Below, one piece after another: positions 1 through 8,437 of a DNA stretch of 64,000 bases. Each line of letters begins with the position of its first letter. Position 1 is the first letter of the stretch. Position numbers and translations under genes: made by a program. The notes beneath the pieces are model-generated. The model ran no database searches. It saw only the letters and a program-made list of their open reading frames with translations, and was not told the origin of the DNA. The stretch comes from Pelagibaculum spongiae (GTDB lineage: Bacteria; Pseudomonadota; Gammaproteobacteria; Enterobacterales; Pelagibaculaceae): NCBI RefSeq assembly GCF_003097315.1, contig NZ_QDDL01000006.1:124001-188000 (forward strand). Direction: 5' to 3'.

Positions 1-184
1 TCAATTAATTACTGAACGTTGTACTGAGTTAGATAGTGGCGGTCGATTAATAGATGCAATTCTCACTAATACTGTATTGCCGAAAATCTCCAAAGAATAT
101 TTAACTCGTTTGGTTGATGGTAAAAGTATTAATAGGATCCATATATCAGTTGATACTGGTGAGTTTTCTTATAGTTTTGACTAG
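1..184 (+). CDS. tssH: Type VI secretion ATPase TssH (ClpV), C-terminal end only
   Basis: The reading frame is open from the window edge to a TAG at 182-184 and gives the last 60 residues of a protein. The segment beginning QLITERCTELDSGGRLIDAI and continuing through a V-LPKISKEYLTRL block matches the small C-terminal domain of ClpV/TssH, the AAA+ unfoldase that recycles the contracted TssB/TssC sheath of type VI secretion systems in the cytoplasm. The rest of the gene lies to the left of the window. It is followed after 8 bases by vgrG in the same direction, which is a usual T6SS gene order and supports the call. The assignment rests on a short fragment plus context. Confidence 0.8.
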   Translation, partial: QLITERCTELDSGGRLIDAILTNTVLPKISKEYLTRLVDGKSINRIHISVDTGEFSYSFD

Positions 185-192
185 GAAAGAAA

Positions 193-2484
193 ATGCCTGA
201 ATATGATAGTCATTTTAAAGTTATTTCTGCCGAAGCAGGAACGTTCGAAATAATTAAAATCGAATATGAAGAAGAGCTGGGGCAGCCTTTTGTTCTTCAA
301 CTTGACTTAGTTGAAGTTATTGCAGAAACAGATACTGGTCCTGAGGATATTGTAACTCCTGATGCTATTGTCGGTAGTAGTTTTTCTCTTGAAACAAAAC
401 TGGCGCAAGATAACAAAAGGCAATTCAATGGAATAGTCACAAACTTCGTTTTTGATGGCTATGATCGGAATTTTATTTACTATAAAGCAAGAGTTGAGCC
501 GACATTTTCTTTGTTGCGCCAGATTAGTGACTGTAGAATTTTTCAGGAATTACCAGTAGACAAAATTATTGAAGATGTTTTAGGAGAAATAGGTGTTTCC
601 TGTGATCTTTCAGGTATTTCTGGGAGCTATTCTGAACAAGAAGTGGTCGTTCAGTACAATGAAAACACTTTCGATTTTATTAGCAGATTAATGCAAGAAA
701 ATGGAATTTTCTATTATTGGGAGCATACTGATTCTGATCATATGATGATGCTTTGTGATGATGCGACGTCATTTTCTGCTTCTACACTTTTTGATGGCCC
801 CGTTTCTTTTTATAAAGGAACGCTTAATAGATTTCCTGAAATGGATTCAGAAAATTTACCAGAATTTTCATGGCCAGAAAAAAAGTCAGATAATCAGCAG
901 TTTTCGGCTGATCAGTATGGTAGTCAGGATCTTGGGATTCCCTCTGGATATTATGTAGCTACTGGAGCTTTGATTCAGGGGCAAGCAGAAAAAAATCATG
1001 CTAATTTCCTTGAAGAAGATTCTTCTGAAAAGATTTTTTCGCTTAAATCTGTAGGGCGGCATACTTCGGCAGGATTTGCATCGATATCTCAAAATCCAAT
1101 TGAAACTGCAACGCCTATTGAGTCTGTAGAAGTAGCTGTTCTCGAATTTACTCCAGAATTTAGTGGCGAGGGTTTTTATGAAGCAAACCTACAAGCTTTA
1201 GATGAAGAAACTAGTACGGTTTTTGCTAAAGTTCGCACTGAAGCTTTGGCGGTTGACCAAAGTAAATATATTGGAGAAGGCACGGTTTGTTCAATGGAAG
1301 TTGGTACAACCTTTGAAATGTCTGATCATCAGATAGCGGTGTTTAATCAAGAGTACCAAGTCAATTCTATCCATTTGATTATTGTCGATCCGTTGGATGT
1401 GGAAGGTTGGAATGCAGCGAGAGTTGGCAAAGCGATTTATCGCAGTCGATTTTCTTTGCAGGCTTCAGGCACGGCTTTTAGAAGCGTGTATACCACTCCA
1501 AGGCCAAAAATTTCAGGGCCTCAGCTTGCTAAAGTTGTTGGACCTTCATCAGATGACATTTTTACTGATAAATTCGGTCGCATAAAAGTTGAATTCTTCT
1601 GGGATAAAGAATCAGAAGGGGACGACACAGCTTTTTGTTATATCCCGGTATCTCAAAGCTGGGCAGGCAATGGTTTTGGCAGTCAGTTTATTCCAAGAAT
1701 TGGTTCTACTGTAGTGGTCAATTTTATGGACGGTAACCCCGATAGGCCTATTTGTACGGGGTGTGTATATAACGATGTCGATAAGCCACCATTTGCATTG
1801 CCAGATGAAATGAATAAGTCAGGTTTTCGTTCAAAAAGCACTCCTGATGGTGGTACTGAAGATTTTAACGAAATCATGTTTGATGATACTGCTGGTGAAG
1901 AAAAGCTCAGTATTACTGCTCAGTTTGACTACGAAACCAAAGTCAAAAACAACATGAAATTAGAAGTTGCTAAAGAAACGGAGTTCAAGCTTACCGATAA
2001 AGTTGCTGGTAAATGTGAAGCGGCTGTTACTTTGGAATTTGAAGACACTTATGATGCTAAGTACGCAGCAGCGGTTTCTCTTGAATGTAAAGATGCTTAT
2101 ACGCTGGAAGCCAAAGAAGTAGCGGTTACTGGCAAAAGTGAAATTGCTTTTGATGTCGGCGGTTCTAAGTTTGCAATGAGCTCTTCAGATATAAAGATGG
2201 AATCTGGTCCTGCCAAGATTGAGATGGGATCGTCGGGTATCAAAATGGAATGTGCTGGTGCTAAATTCGAGCTTGGATCTTCTGGGTTTAAACTGGTATT
2301 TGGAAGCACTAAGATTGCAGGCACTGCTACAAATATTGATATTTTAAGCCCTGTTAAATTGAACATGAAGGGAACATTAGCATCGCTTGAAGCTAACGGA
2401 ATGCTTAAAATTAAAGGTGCTTTAGTTAAAATGGAGTCAGCTGGACCTCTAATGTGTAAAGGCATGCCAATAATGCTCAACTAG
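193..2484 (+). CDS. vgrG: Type VI secretion spike protein VgrG (TssI)
   Basis: This 763-residue protein is a VgrG, the trimeric spike that sits on the Hcp tube and pierces target cells. The N-terminal half (about residues 1-400) has the gp27-like fold region with the typical YNENTFDFISRLMQENGIFYYW block. Residues about 440-560 hold the gp5 OB-fold segment (GPSSDDIFTDKFGRIKVEFF, then CYIPVSQSWAGNGFG and IPRIGSTVVVNFMDGNPDRP). The C-terminal 200 residues are a beta-helix-like stretch with imperfect repeats around IKMESGPAKIEMGSSG and related units. AGGAAAG lies just before the ATG. Length is normal for a VgrG with a repetitive tail and no obvious added enzyme domain. No PAAR or effector gene follows directly. 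Confidence 0.95.
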   Translation: MPEYDSHFKVISAEAGTFEIIKIEYEEELGQPFVLQLDLVEVIAETDTGPEDIVTPDAIVGSSFSLETKLAQDNKRQFNGIVTNFVFDGYDRNFIYYKARVEPTFSLLRQISDCRIFQELPVDKIIEDVLGEIGVSCDLSGISGSYSEQEVVVQYNENTFDFISRLMQENGIFYYWEHTDSDHMMMLCDDATSFSASTLFDGPVSFYKGTLNRFPEMDSENLPEFSWPEKKSDNQQFSADQYGSQDLGIPSGYYVATGALIQGQAEKNHANFLEEDSSEKIFSLKSVGRHTSAGFASISQNPIETATPIESVEVAVLEFTPEFSGEGFYEANLQALDEETSTVFAKVRTEALAVDQSKYIGEGTVCSMEVGTTFEMSDHQIAVFNQEYQVNSIHLIIVDPLDVEGWNAARVGKAIYRSRFSLQASGTAFRSVYTTPRPKISGPQLAKVVGPSSDDIFTDKFGRIKVEFFWDKESEGDDTAFCYIPVSQSWAGNGFGSQFIPRIGSTVVVNFMDGNPDRPICTGCVYNDVDKPPFALPDEMNKSGFRSKSTPDGGTEDFNEIMFDDTAGEEKLSITAQFDYETKVKNNMKLEVAKETEFKLTDKVAGKCEAAVTLEFEDTYDAKYAAAVSLECKDAYTLEAKEVAVTGKSEIAFDVGGSKFAMSSSDIKMESGPAKIEMGSSGIKMECAGAKFELGSSGFKLVFGSTKIAGTATNIDILSPVKLNMKGTLASLEANGMLKIKGALVKMESAGPLMCKGMPIMLN

Positions 2485-2654
2485 AAAGCTTGTAATAAAT
2501 AGAATATCTCATTGCCAGGGAAGGTAATTTAGAGAATTGGAAATAGGTAAGACCGCTAACACCAGATGATTGGTAGGGCAATTTTAGGAAGCTGTCTTGA
2601 CGAGCGTCAAATGATATGCAGAATAGAGGTCAAGAGCTTGATCACAAGCCAGAT

Positions 2655-2757
2655 AAAAAGAAAGGCCCGTTGAGGAAACGGACCCAAAATGTCTCTTGCT
2701 GCGAGACCTAATCTAACAAAAAAACGCTTTATCGCCCTGATATGCATCAGGGTCTAC
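2655..2757 (-). ncRNA. Candidate small RNA, copy 1 (tandem pair)
   Basis: Read on the minus strand, about 100 bases start near a hairpin CCCTGAT-ATGC-ATCAGGG (2735-2752), pass a conserved GCAGCAAGAGACATTTTG block, and end in a stem GGTCCGTT / AACGGGCC followed by a T-rich tract (TTTCTTTTT). The stem contains a U-G pair on the minus-strand RNA but a C-A mismatch on the plus-strand RNA, which favours minus-strand transcription. A second, clearly related unit lies 235 bases to the right. The shared core TCAGGG-GA-AAA near the 5' end is conserved as well as the terminator. No family is recognised; the ends are estimated. Confidence 0.42.
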
Positions 2758-2889
2758 TTCTTTTGGTAATAGATGTAAATACTAAAGTAATACTTCCATA
2801 CAGGGAGACACCAAAAGTTGAAGGTTGTGAATAAAATATAAGAATGTTTCTTGAAAAGTAGATCTGGAATGGATTTGCTGAATTGCGGA

Positions 2890-2990
2890 CAAAAAAAAGG
2901 TCCGTTGAGGAAACGGACCCAAAATGTCTCTTGCTGCAGGACGTACTTTACCCCTTTCCCTATTTGTCACCCTGACTTGAATCATATTAC
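2890..2990 (-). ncRNA. Candidate small RNA, copy 2 (tandem pair)
   Basis: This is the second copy of the unit at 2655-2757. On the minus strand it has TAATAT at 2989-2984 as a possible -10 element, a 5' part TGATTCAAGTCAGGGTGACA that aligns with TGATGCATATCAGGGCGATA of copy 1, the conserved GCAGCAAGAGACATTTTG block, and a perfect terminator stem GGTCCGTT / AACGGACC (2899-2919) with loop TCCTC followed by eight T residues (2898-2891). The middle segments differ between copies while both ends are conserved, as expected of duplicated small RNAs. The exact 5' end is not resolved. Confidence 0.45.
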
Positions 2991-3162
2991 CTCTTTGTGG
3001 GTAGGGTTGTTTGTTACCTTTTGATTCGCATCAAGTTCTATCTATCCCAATTTCTGGTTGAAATAATTCATTTATCGGTCACTATTGGCTGTTAATGTAA
3101 GCAAATAGCTTGCTTGGCTGATTCAGCCAGTTATCAAATAAGAATAAAAACAAGGGATAACC

Positions 3163-4347
3163 ATGAATTATAAGGCAGTCAAACTTTCTAGCTTGCTACT
3201 GGGGCTTGCACTCGCTGCTTGCAGTGATAGTAATGCACCTGCTGAAACTCCAACTCCTGGAGATGACCAAGCCCAGCAACCAACAGAGCAGAGCTTTTTG
3301 GTGATCGGAGATATGGGAACTGGCGACATTAAACAGCTACGAGTTGCGGCAGCTATGGAGCAAGTTTGTGGTAGCCAAGGTTGTGACTTTGTTATTGCCA
3401 CCGGCGACAATATTTATGAAACCGGGGTTAAAAGCGTCGACGATGCTCAGTTTCAAAGCAAGTTTGAAACGCCTTATGAAAACTTTTCTATTCCGTTCTT
3501 TCTGACTTTGGGTAACCACGACAATACTTCTCTGATTCCAGGTGTTTCAACCAGTAACCAGCGCGGAGACTTTCAGGTTCTATACGCTGCCAGTGATGAA
3601 GCGATTAAGAATGGCCGTTGGAAAATGCCAGCACGCTATTACCAAGTATCACTTCCTTATAAAGGGCGTCAGCAACAGATCTATTCAGATCCGTTGATTG
3701 ACCTGTTCTCGATCGATTCATCGCCGCTGACTGGCGTGATGCGAGATCTTGATCCAGATTACCAGCCAAGAACCTATAAAAAAGTAATGCAGCAGTGGAT
3801 GGACGCCGCTTTAGAGCAAAGTCAGGCGCGTTGGAAATTTGCTTTTGCTCATCATCCTTATTTGTCTAATGGCAAGCATGGTAACGCTGGACATTATGAT
3901 GTTTTCTCCGGTACCAATAATATTTTCCCATATGAATCAGGCTGGATTTACAAGAAGTTCCTTGAAGAGACGGTATGTCGTAATCAAGGCAACCAGAGGG
4001 GTGTGAATGTTTATTTCTCCGGGCATGACCACGACTTGCAATGGCTGAAGTCAGTCGAGCCATGTAGCGACACTCAATTAATTCATTCAGGCGCTGCCGG
4101 CAAAGCTCGACCATTTAAAGATGCGCAGCGTAATGAAGTTTATTGGCAGAAAGATTTAACGCTGGGTTTTTATCATATCAAGGCGACGAATGATCAGTTG
4201 CAGGTGAAGGCTTATACTCTCGACCCAGAAGTTGAAAATGCGCAACCACAATTAGCTTGTGAAGGTGTGATTAATCATCCAACTCTTACCGGTGCCGGAC
4301 AGGATGCTGTGATCGTAGACTGCACCAGTGAAGCTGCTTCGATTTAG
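3163..4347 (+). CDS. Lipoprotein metallophosphoesterase, purple acid phosphatase-like
   Basis: This 394-residue protein begins with a lipoprotein signal peptide (LLLGLALAAC, predicted lipidated Cys at residue 20), so it should be anchored in the cell envelope. The calcineurin-like phosphoesterase motifs are in order: VIGDMGTGD (about 47-55), ATGDNIYETG, LGNHDN, FAHHPYLSNGKHG and YFSGHDHDLQWL. The spacing and the YETGV segment resemble tartrate-resistant (purple) acid phosphatases, which hydrolyse phosphomonoesters with a dinuclear metal centre. The substrate is unknown. The gene appears to be a single transcription unit: it has its own terminator, and an AAGGGAT sequence lies before the ATG. 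No Pho box was recognised upstream. Confidence 0.85.
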   Translation: MNYKAVKLSSLLLGLALAACSDSNAPAETPTPGDDQAQQPTEQSFLVIGDMGTGDIKQLRVAAAMEQVCGSQGCDFVIATGDNIYETGVKSVDDAQFQSKFETPYENFSIPFFLTLGNHDNTSLIPGVSTSNQRGDFQVLYAASDEAIKNGRWKMPARYYQVSLPYKGRQQQIYSDPLIDLFSIDSSPLTGVMRDLDPDYQPRTYKKVMQQWMDAALEQSQARWKFAFAHHPYLSNGKHGNAGHYDVFSGTNNIFPYESGWIYKKFLEETVCRNQGNQRGVNVYFSGHDHDLQWLKSVEPCSDTQLIHSGAAGKARPFKDAQRNEVYWQKDLTLGFYHIKATNDQLQVKAYTLDPEVENAQPQLACEGVINHPTLTGAGQDAVIVDCTSEAASI

Positions 4348-4383
4348 GTTGCTTCACAAGCTAGGGTAAACTGCCAATACTAG

Positions 4384-4419
4384 AGGCGATGCTGATTAAT
4401 TTCAGTGTCGCCTTTTTTA
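4384..4419 (+). terminator. Terminator after the phosphoesterase
   Basis: AGGCGA (4384-4389) pairs with TCGCCT (4408-4413), with an inner CTGA / TCAG stem (4392-4395 and 4402-4405) and a T-run straight after. It ends the phosphoesterase unit and separates it from the next gene. Confidence 0.7.
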
Positions 4420-4437
4420 TTACTTGGGAGTTGTATT

Positions 4438-5730
4438 GTGACCATGCACTGGAAACAATTACTCAGTGAAACGCGTGTTGGCGGTAGCAAAGAAGCAGAA
4501 ACAGGCCGTAGTCAATTTCATAAAGATGTAGATCGAATTATTTTTTGCGATGCATTTCGCCGCTTAGCCCATAAAACCCAAGTACATACGCTGACAGAAA
4601 ATGATCATGTGCATACTCGCCTTACTCATAGTTTGGAAGTTGCTAGTTTGGGCAGAAGCATGGGCAGCCGAGTGGGGCATTTATTACAGCAACAGCTCCC
4701 TCAAAATATAACTCCAGATAGCTTAGGAGCAATTGTACAAGCTGCAGGCCTCGCGCATGACATTGGCAATCCGCCATTTGGCCATGCTGGAGAAAATAGT
4801 ATTCGCCGATGGTTTGCTTCGTCTGAAGCAGAAACTTTTCTCGAACCTCTGACCGCCGAACAGGTGAAAGATTTAACCACTTTTGAAGGCAATGCCAGCG
4901 GCTTTCGTCAACTAGTGCGGGTTGAGCAATACCTCGATCAGGGCGGTATTCGCTTAACCGCAGCAACCTTAGGTGCTTCAATAAAATATCCATGGTGCAG
5001 CAATCAATCTTTAGCCAAAGGTAAATTCTCTATTTATCAGGATGAAATTGAAATTGCCCGTTTGCTCGCAAGTGACCTTGGACTAATTAAAGAATCAAAT
5101 GATCAATGGGCTCGGCATCCATTAAGCTTTTTAATGGAAGCGGCGGATGACATTGGTTACGCAGTGATGGATTTAGAAGATGCAGTGGAGCTGGGTTTAC
5201 TGCAATTTGAAGAACTGTTGCCATTGTTTGAAGATTTATTAGGAAAACAAGTTTACCAATATATAAAAAAAGATTTTTCCCAGCGTCGCCAATTAGCATT
5301 AATGCGAGGCCAAGCAATGGAATTAATGGTTAATGAAATATGCGACAGCTTTGTTGCTAAAGCCCCTCAATTATTAGCCGGTGAAATTAATCGTCCGCTG
5401 ATTCATCAACAGAGCCAGAATCCGGCATCGAAAATGGTGCTGAAAATGAAACAACTGGGTAAAGAAAAAGTCTATCTAGATAGTGGTGCAACTGCGGCGG
5501 TGTCTACGGCAGATCGAGTATTGCCGCAATTATTACAGCCATTGATTAGTGCAGTTTACCGGGACTGGCAAAACCAACCACTCACCAATGAAGATCATCA
5601 GTGGCTATCCTACCTTGATGAATCTGTCGGCCTAGCAGAGCTCTCACTTTACCAGCGCTACCTGCGGGTAATGGACTTTGTTGGTGGTTCCACTGACCGG
5701 TTTGTTTGTAATTTGGCGAGTAAAATCTGA
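4438..5730 (+). CDS. dgt: dGTP triphosphohydrolase-like HD protein
   Basis: A 430-residue member of the deoxyguanosinetriphosphate triphosphohydrolase family, which removes tripolyphosphate from dNTPs. The HD-domain metal ligands are visible as HTRLTHSLEVA and AAGLAHDIGNPPFGHAGE. An FEGNASGFR segment and a MEAADDIGYAVMDLEDA block are also typical of the family. The frame is open from 4405, but a GTG there falls in the upstream terminator stem; GTG at 4438, seven bases after GGGAG, is the better start (ATG at 4444 is the alternative). The length fits the shorter dGTPase-like group rather than the 505-residue E. coli Dgt, so the preferred dNTP is uncertain. Confidence 0.88.
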   Translation: MTMHWKQLLSETRVGGSKEAETGRSQFHKDVDRIIFCDAFRRLAHKTQVHTLTENDHVHTRLTHSLEVASLGRSMGSRVGHLLQQQLPQNITPDSLGAIVQAAGLAHDIGNPPFGHAGENSIRRWFASSEAETFLEPLTAEQVKDLTTFEGNASGFRQLVRVEQYLDQGGIRLTAATLGASIKYPWCSNQSLAKGKFSIYQDEIEIARLLASDLGLIKESNDQWARHPLSFLMEAADDIGYAVMDLEDAVELGLLQFEELLPLFEDLLGKQVYQYIKKDFSQRRQLALMRGQAMELMVNEICDSFVAKAPQLLAGEINRPLIHQQSQNPASKMVLKMKQLGKEKVYLDSGATAAVSTADRVLPQLLQPLISAVYRDWQNQPLTNEDHQWLSYLDESVGLAELSLYQRYLRVMDFVGGSTDRFVCNLASKI

Positions 5731-5796
5731 AGAGATTCCAAAGTGATTAGAATGAGAGGTTCGATGCTCTGAGTAAATTTTTTTGTCGTTGCAGTT

Positions 5797-5845
5797 GACA
5801 TATTATGTCTGGAGATCCATTCTCTAGCCATCGACATAATATGTC
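5797..5845. promoter_or_regulatory. Twin palindromes in the pspA promoter region
   Basis: GACATATTATGTC at 5797-5809 and GACATAATATGTC at 5833-5845 are each odd palindromes and are reverse complements of one another, with centres 36 bases apart (between three and four helical turns). They lie 33-80 bases before the pspA start codon and the left copy overlaps a TTGACA hexamer. The arrangement looks like a double operator for a dimeric regulator. No pspF gene and no clear sigma-54 promoter are seen nearby. Confidence 0.5.
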
Positions 5846-5877
5846 GCAAGCAAAATATTCACTCAGGAGATTCAACC

Positions 5878-6573
5878 ATGTCCATTTTCTCTAAAATTGT
5901 GACTGCAATTCGTGGCGGTGCCCGTGAAGCTGGCGAAGCAGTGGTCGACTCCCAGGCAACCCGTATTTTCGAGCAAGAAATCAAGGATGCAGAGCATCAC
6001 TTGAAAAAAGCCCGTGAAGAGCTGACTGGAGTAATGGCAGAGCAAATGAAGCTAGAGCGGCAAAAATCCACTTTGAAAGCTGATATCAACGAGCATGAAG
6101 GCTTTGTAGAAAAGGCGCTGCAACAAGGTGACGAATCTTTAGCGATGGAAGTTGCCGAAAAAATTGCCGTGATGGAAAACGAAGTTTCTGAGAAAGATGT
6201 TATTTTGGAAAATTGTGTTGCGCAAATTGCACGTTTGAAAAAACTAATTTCGCAAGGTGAAAAACAAATGGCAGAACATCGCCGTCAGTTATCGATGGTC
6301 AAGACTACGGAAAGTGTGCAAAAGGCGACCTCGGCGATCAGCGATAGTTTTATTAATTCAAGCTCCAAGCTGAATAATGCTAAAGAAAGCTTGGATCGAA
6401 TTAAGAATCGCCAGCAACGCTATGATGATAAGTTAAAAGCTGCCGAAGAATTACAGTCTGAAATGAATGGCGATGATCTGAAAGACCGTTTGCGTAAGTC
6501 AGGCATTACAGGCGAAGCCAAACCAAATGCCAATGCAGTGCTGGAGCGGTTGAAGAAGAAACAGGGCCAATAG
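5878..6573 (+). CDS. pspA: Phage shock protein A
   Basis: This 231-residue protein is a PspA/IM30 family member, an ESCRT-III-like coiled-coil protein that binds stressed inner membrane and preserves proton motive force. The N-terminal amphipathic segment is MSIFSKIVTAIRGGAREAGE, followed by long alpha-helical coiled-coil sequence to about residue 190. CAGGAG precedes the ATG with good spacing. The pspB and pspC genes follow in the same direction. The E. coli regulator PspF is not adjacent here, so control may go through the twin palindromes upstream (inference). Confidence 0.95.
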   Translation: MSIFSKIVTAIRGGAREAGEAVVDSQATRIFEQEIKDAEHHLKKAREELTGVMAEQMKLERQKSTLKADINEHEGFVEKALQQGDESLAMEVAEKIAVMENEVSEKDVILENCVAQIARLKKLISQGEKQMAEHRRQLSMVKTTESVQKATSAISDSFINSSSKLNNAKESLDRIKNRQQRYDDKLKAAEELQSEMNGDDLKDRLRKSGITGEAKPNANAVLERLKKKQGQ

Positions 6574-6620
6574 TTCTGTTTCTAATAATTGTTTAAAGTG
6601 AGATCAACCCGGAGTAGCCG

Positions 6621-6857
6621 ATGAGTACTTTGATGACTTTATTGATAATTCTGGCTTTCCCCATTGTGCTGGTAGCAGTACCTCTGTGGTTGATTCTTTA
6701 TTTCCGCAATCGATATCAGGCAGATCACTCTGCCAACCATCAAGATCGAAAGCGTTTTGACAGTGCTTGTAACGAAATAAAGCATTTACAGAAACGACTC
6801 GAAAATCTTGAGGCAATTCTTGATCAGGAAGCTCCAAGATGGCGAGAAAAAGATTAA
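6621..6857 (+). CDS. pspB: Phage shock protein B
   Basis: A 78-residue membrane protein with one N-terminal transmembrane helix (LMTLLIILAFPIVLVAVPLW) and a charged C-terminal helix (IKHLQKRLENLEAILDQEAP). This matches the PspB layout; PspB works with PspC in sensing envelope stress and recruiting PspA. Its 3' end overlaps the pspC start by 19 bases, so the two genes are probably translationally coupled. Confidence 0.88.
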   Translation: MSTLMTLLIILAFPIVLVAVPLWLILYFRNRYQADHSANHQDRKRFDSACNEIKHLQKRLENLEAILDQEAPRWREKD

Positions 6858-7165
6858 AACAACCATCGCCGGTGATATTAGGTGTTGCCGGTGTCATTGC
6901 TAAAGAGTTGAAAGTTTCCCCTCTGGCAGTTCGAATCGTAATGGTGCTGTTATTGATAAGTTCTTTTGGACTCATGACACTCGGCTATTTCGGCTTATGG
7001 GCCTGGTTTAACAGCAATGGCATGTTGACTAGCCATACCGCTTTTGATGACGATGATATGGACTGGATGGATCGCGATTTGAAGCAGTTAGATAAACGAT
7101 TGGATCGATTGGAAAGCTGGGTTGCTGATAATGATGTCAGATTAAGAAGCGCATTTAGAAAGTAA
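6839..7165 (+). CDS. pspC: Phage shock protein C
   Basis: A 108-residue PspC-domain protein. The domain (VILGVAGVIAKELKVSPLAV followed by hydrophobic VMVLLLISSFGLMTLGYF) occupies residues about 10-60, and the C-terminal part is acidic and helical. In enterobacteria PspC is an inner-membrane partner of PspB that relays stress to PspA. The start overlaps the end of pspB and AGGAAG lies seven bases before the ATG, inside pspB. No pspD or pspE follows. Confidence 0.88.
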   Translation: MARKRLKQPSPVILGVAGVIAKELKVSPLAVRIVMVLLLISSFGLMTLGYFGLWAWFNSNGMLTSHTAFDDDDMDWMDRDLKQLDKRLDRLESWVADNDVRLRSAFRK

Positions 7166-7377
7166 GGTCTTATATAACGGGCTGCTTTTGAATAGTAATT
7201 TTGAAATTTTTCCGATAGAAGCTGACAGACTGTTAAGCACCGTAAGGGTTAATCTAGCCTCGATAGAGCAAATCTGTTGGGGCTTTTTTTTGTCTGGTTG
7301 TCGATGGAGGTTATTGCTGGTTGTCGATGATCAATTGGCTGGTTATGATCAGTTTTTAACAAGGCGGGAAGTACAAC

Positions 7378-8379
7378 ATGCCATTCAATCTGCGTAACCG
7401 GAATTTTCTCAAGCTGCTGGACTTCACTCCAAAGGAAATCCAGTTTTTGATCGACCTTTCTATGGACTTGAAGAAGGCCAAATATGGTGGTTATGAACAA
7501 CCACGATTGAAAGGTAAGAACATTGCGTTGATCTTTGAAAAGGCATCTACCCGAACCCGCTGCGCTTTTGAAGTGGCAGCTTTTGATCAGGGTGCGCAAG
7601 TTAGTTATATCCATGGCGGCTCACAGATTGGCCAAAAAGAAACCATGAAAGATACCGCCCGTGTATTAGGGCGAATGTATGACGGTATTGAGTATCGTGG
7701 TTATGGTCAGGCGATTGTTGAAGAGCTAGGGGAGTTCGCCGGTGTTCCGGTATGGAATGGCCTAACCGATGAATTTCATCCCACCCAGATTTTGGCCGAT
7801 TTCTTGACCATGATTGAGCACGGTGAAGGCCGTCAATTAAACCAGATGTCTTTTGCTTATCTAGGCGATGCTCGAAATAATATGGGCAACTCACTGATGG
7901 TCGGTGCTGCAAAAATGGGCATGGATATTCGGTTGGTGGCACCAAAAGCTTTCTGGCCGGAACCAGCATTGGTCGCTGAATGCCAAAAAATAGCCGAACA
8001 AACCGGTGCAAAAATTCTACTTACCGAAGATGTTGACCAAGGTGTTAAGGGTACAGATTTCTTATATACCGATGTTTGGGTATCGATGGGTGAATCAGAT
8101 GCAGCATGGGATGAGCGAGTTAAGTTAATGCTGCCTTATCAGATCAATGCTGAAATGATGGCGAAAACTGCTAATCCTAAAGCTAAATTTATGCACTGCT
8201 TACCGGCGTTCCATAACTCCGATACTGTTGTTGGTAAGCAGGTTGCTGAAAAATATGGATTGGAAGGATTAGAAGTTACCGAACAAGTTTTTGAATCAGA
8301 AGCATCGATTGTTTTTGATGAAGCTGAAAACCGTATGCATACGATTAAAGCGGTAATGGTTGCTACGCTGGGAAGTTAG
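7378..8379 (+). CDS. argF: Ornithine carbamoyltransferase
   Basis: A full-length 333-residue ornithine carbamoyltransferase, which makes citrulline from ornithine and carbamoyl phosphate in arginine synthesis. The carbamoyl-phosphate loop STRTRC (about residues 56-61), the [10 protein letters not shown] segment and the [10 protein letters not shown] active-site block are all present. It resembles the E. coli ArgF/ArgI type. GGCGGGAAG precedes the ATG. The 210 bases upstream hold no recognised gene. argA, the first step of the pathway, lies far to the right at 53386-54678, so the arginine genes are scattered. Confidence 0.95.
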   Translation: MPFNLRNRNFLKLLDFTPKEIQFLIDLSMDLKKAKYGGYEQPRLKGKNIALIFEKASTRTRCAFEVAAFDQGAQVSYIHGGSQIGQKETMKDTARVLGRMYDGIEYRGYGQAIVEELGEFAGVPVWNGLTDEFHPTQILADFLTMIEHGEGRQLNQMSFAYLGDARNNMGNSLMVGAAKMGMDIRLVAPKAFWPEPALVAECQKIAEQTGAKILLTEDVDQGVKGTDFLYTDVWVSMGESDAAWDERVKLMLPYQINAEMMAKTANPKAKFMHCLPAFHNSDTVVGKQVAEKYGLEGLEVTEQVFESEASIVFDEAENRMHTIKAVMVATLGS

Positions 8380-8403
8380 TTTTTACGACGCACAATTGCT
8401 GAT

Positions 8404-8437
8404 AAAAAACGCCGACTGATTTAATCGGCGTTTTTTT
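8404..8437. terminator. Bidirectional terminator between argF and cmoM
   Basis: AAAACGCCGA pairs with TCGGCGTTTT around a nine-base loop, with A and T runs on either side, so it can stop transcription from argF and from the convergent cmoM, whose stop codon it overlaps. Confidence 0.85.

Larger units (their letters stand above)
2485..3162. other. Gene-free stretch after vgrG with tandem repeat units
   Basis: No convincing protein gene is present here. The stretch contains a perfect palindrome TTGACG-AG-CGTCAA at 2597-2610 and two 39-base direct repeats at 2664-2702 and 2899-2937 (38 of 39 identical) that read as minus-strand terminators and belong to the candidate small RNA units listed separately. 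A longer minus frame crossing the second unit runs through the terminator hairpin and is not considered coding. Confidence 0.6.

Noticed and set aside
2782..2985. 67-residue minus-strand protein after vgrG
   Set aside because: It reads through a strong terminator hairpin and T-run; the duplication pattern fits small RNAs better than coding sequence.
7187..7210. ARG box before argF
   Set aside because: TTTGAATAGTAATTTTGA matches only one half of the ArgR consensus and lies about 180 bases from the start codon.
7188..7397. 69-residue frame before argF
   Set aside because: It overlaps the argF start, has no Shine-Dalgarno or family similarity, and covers the argF leader.
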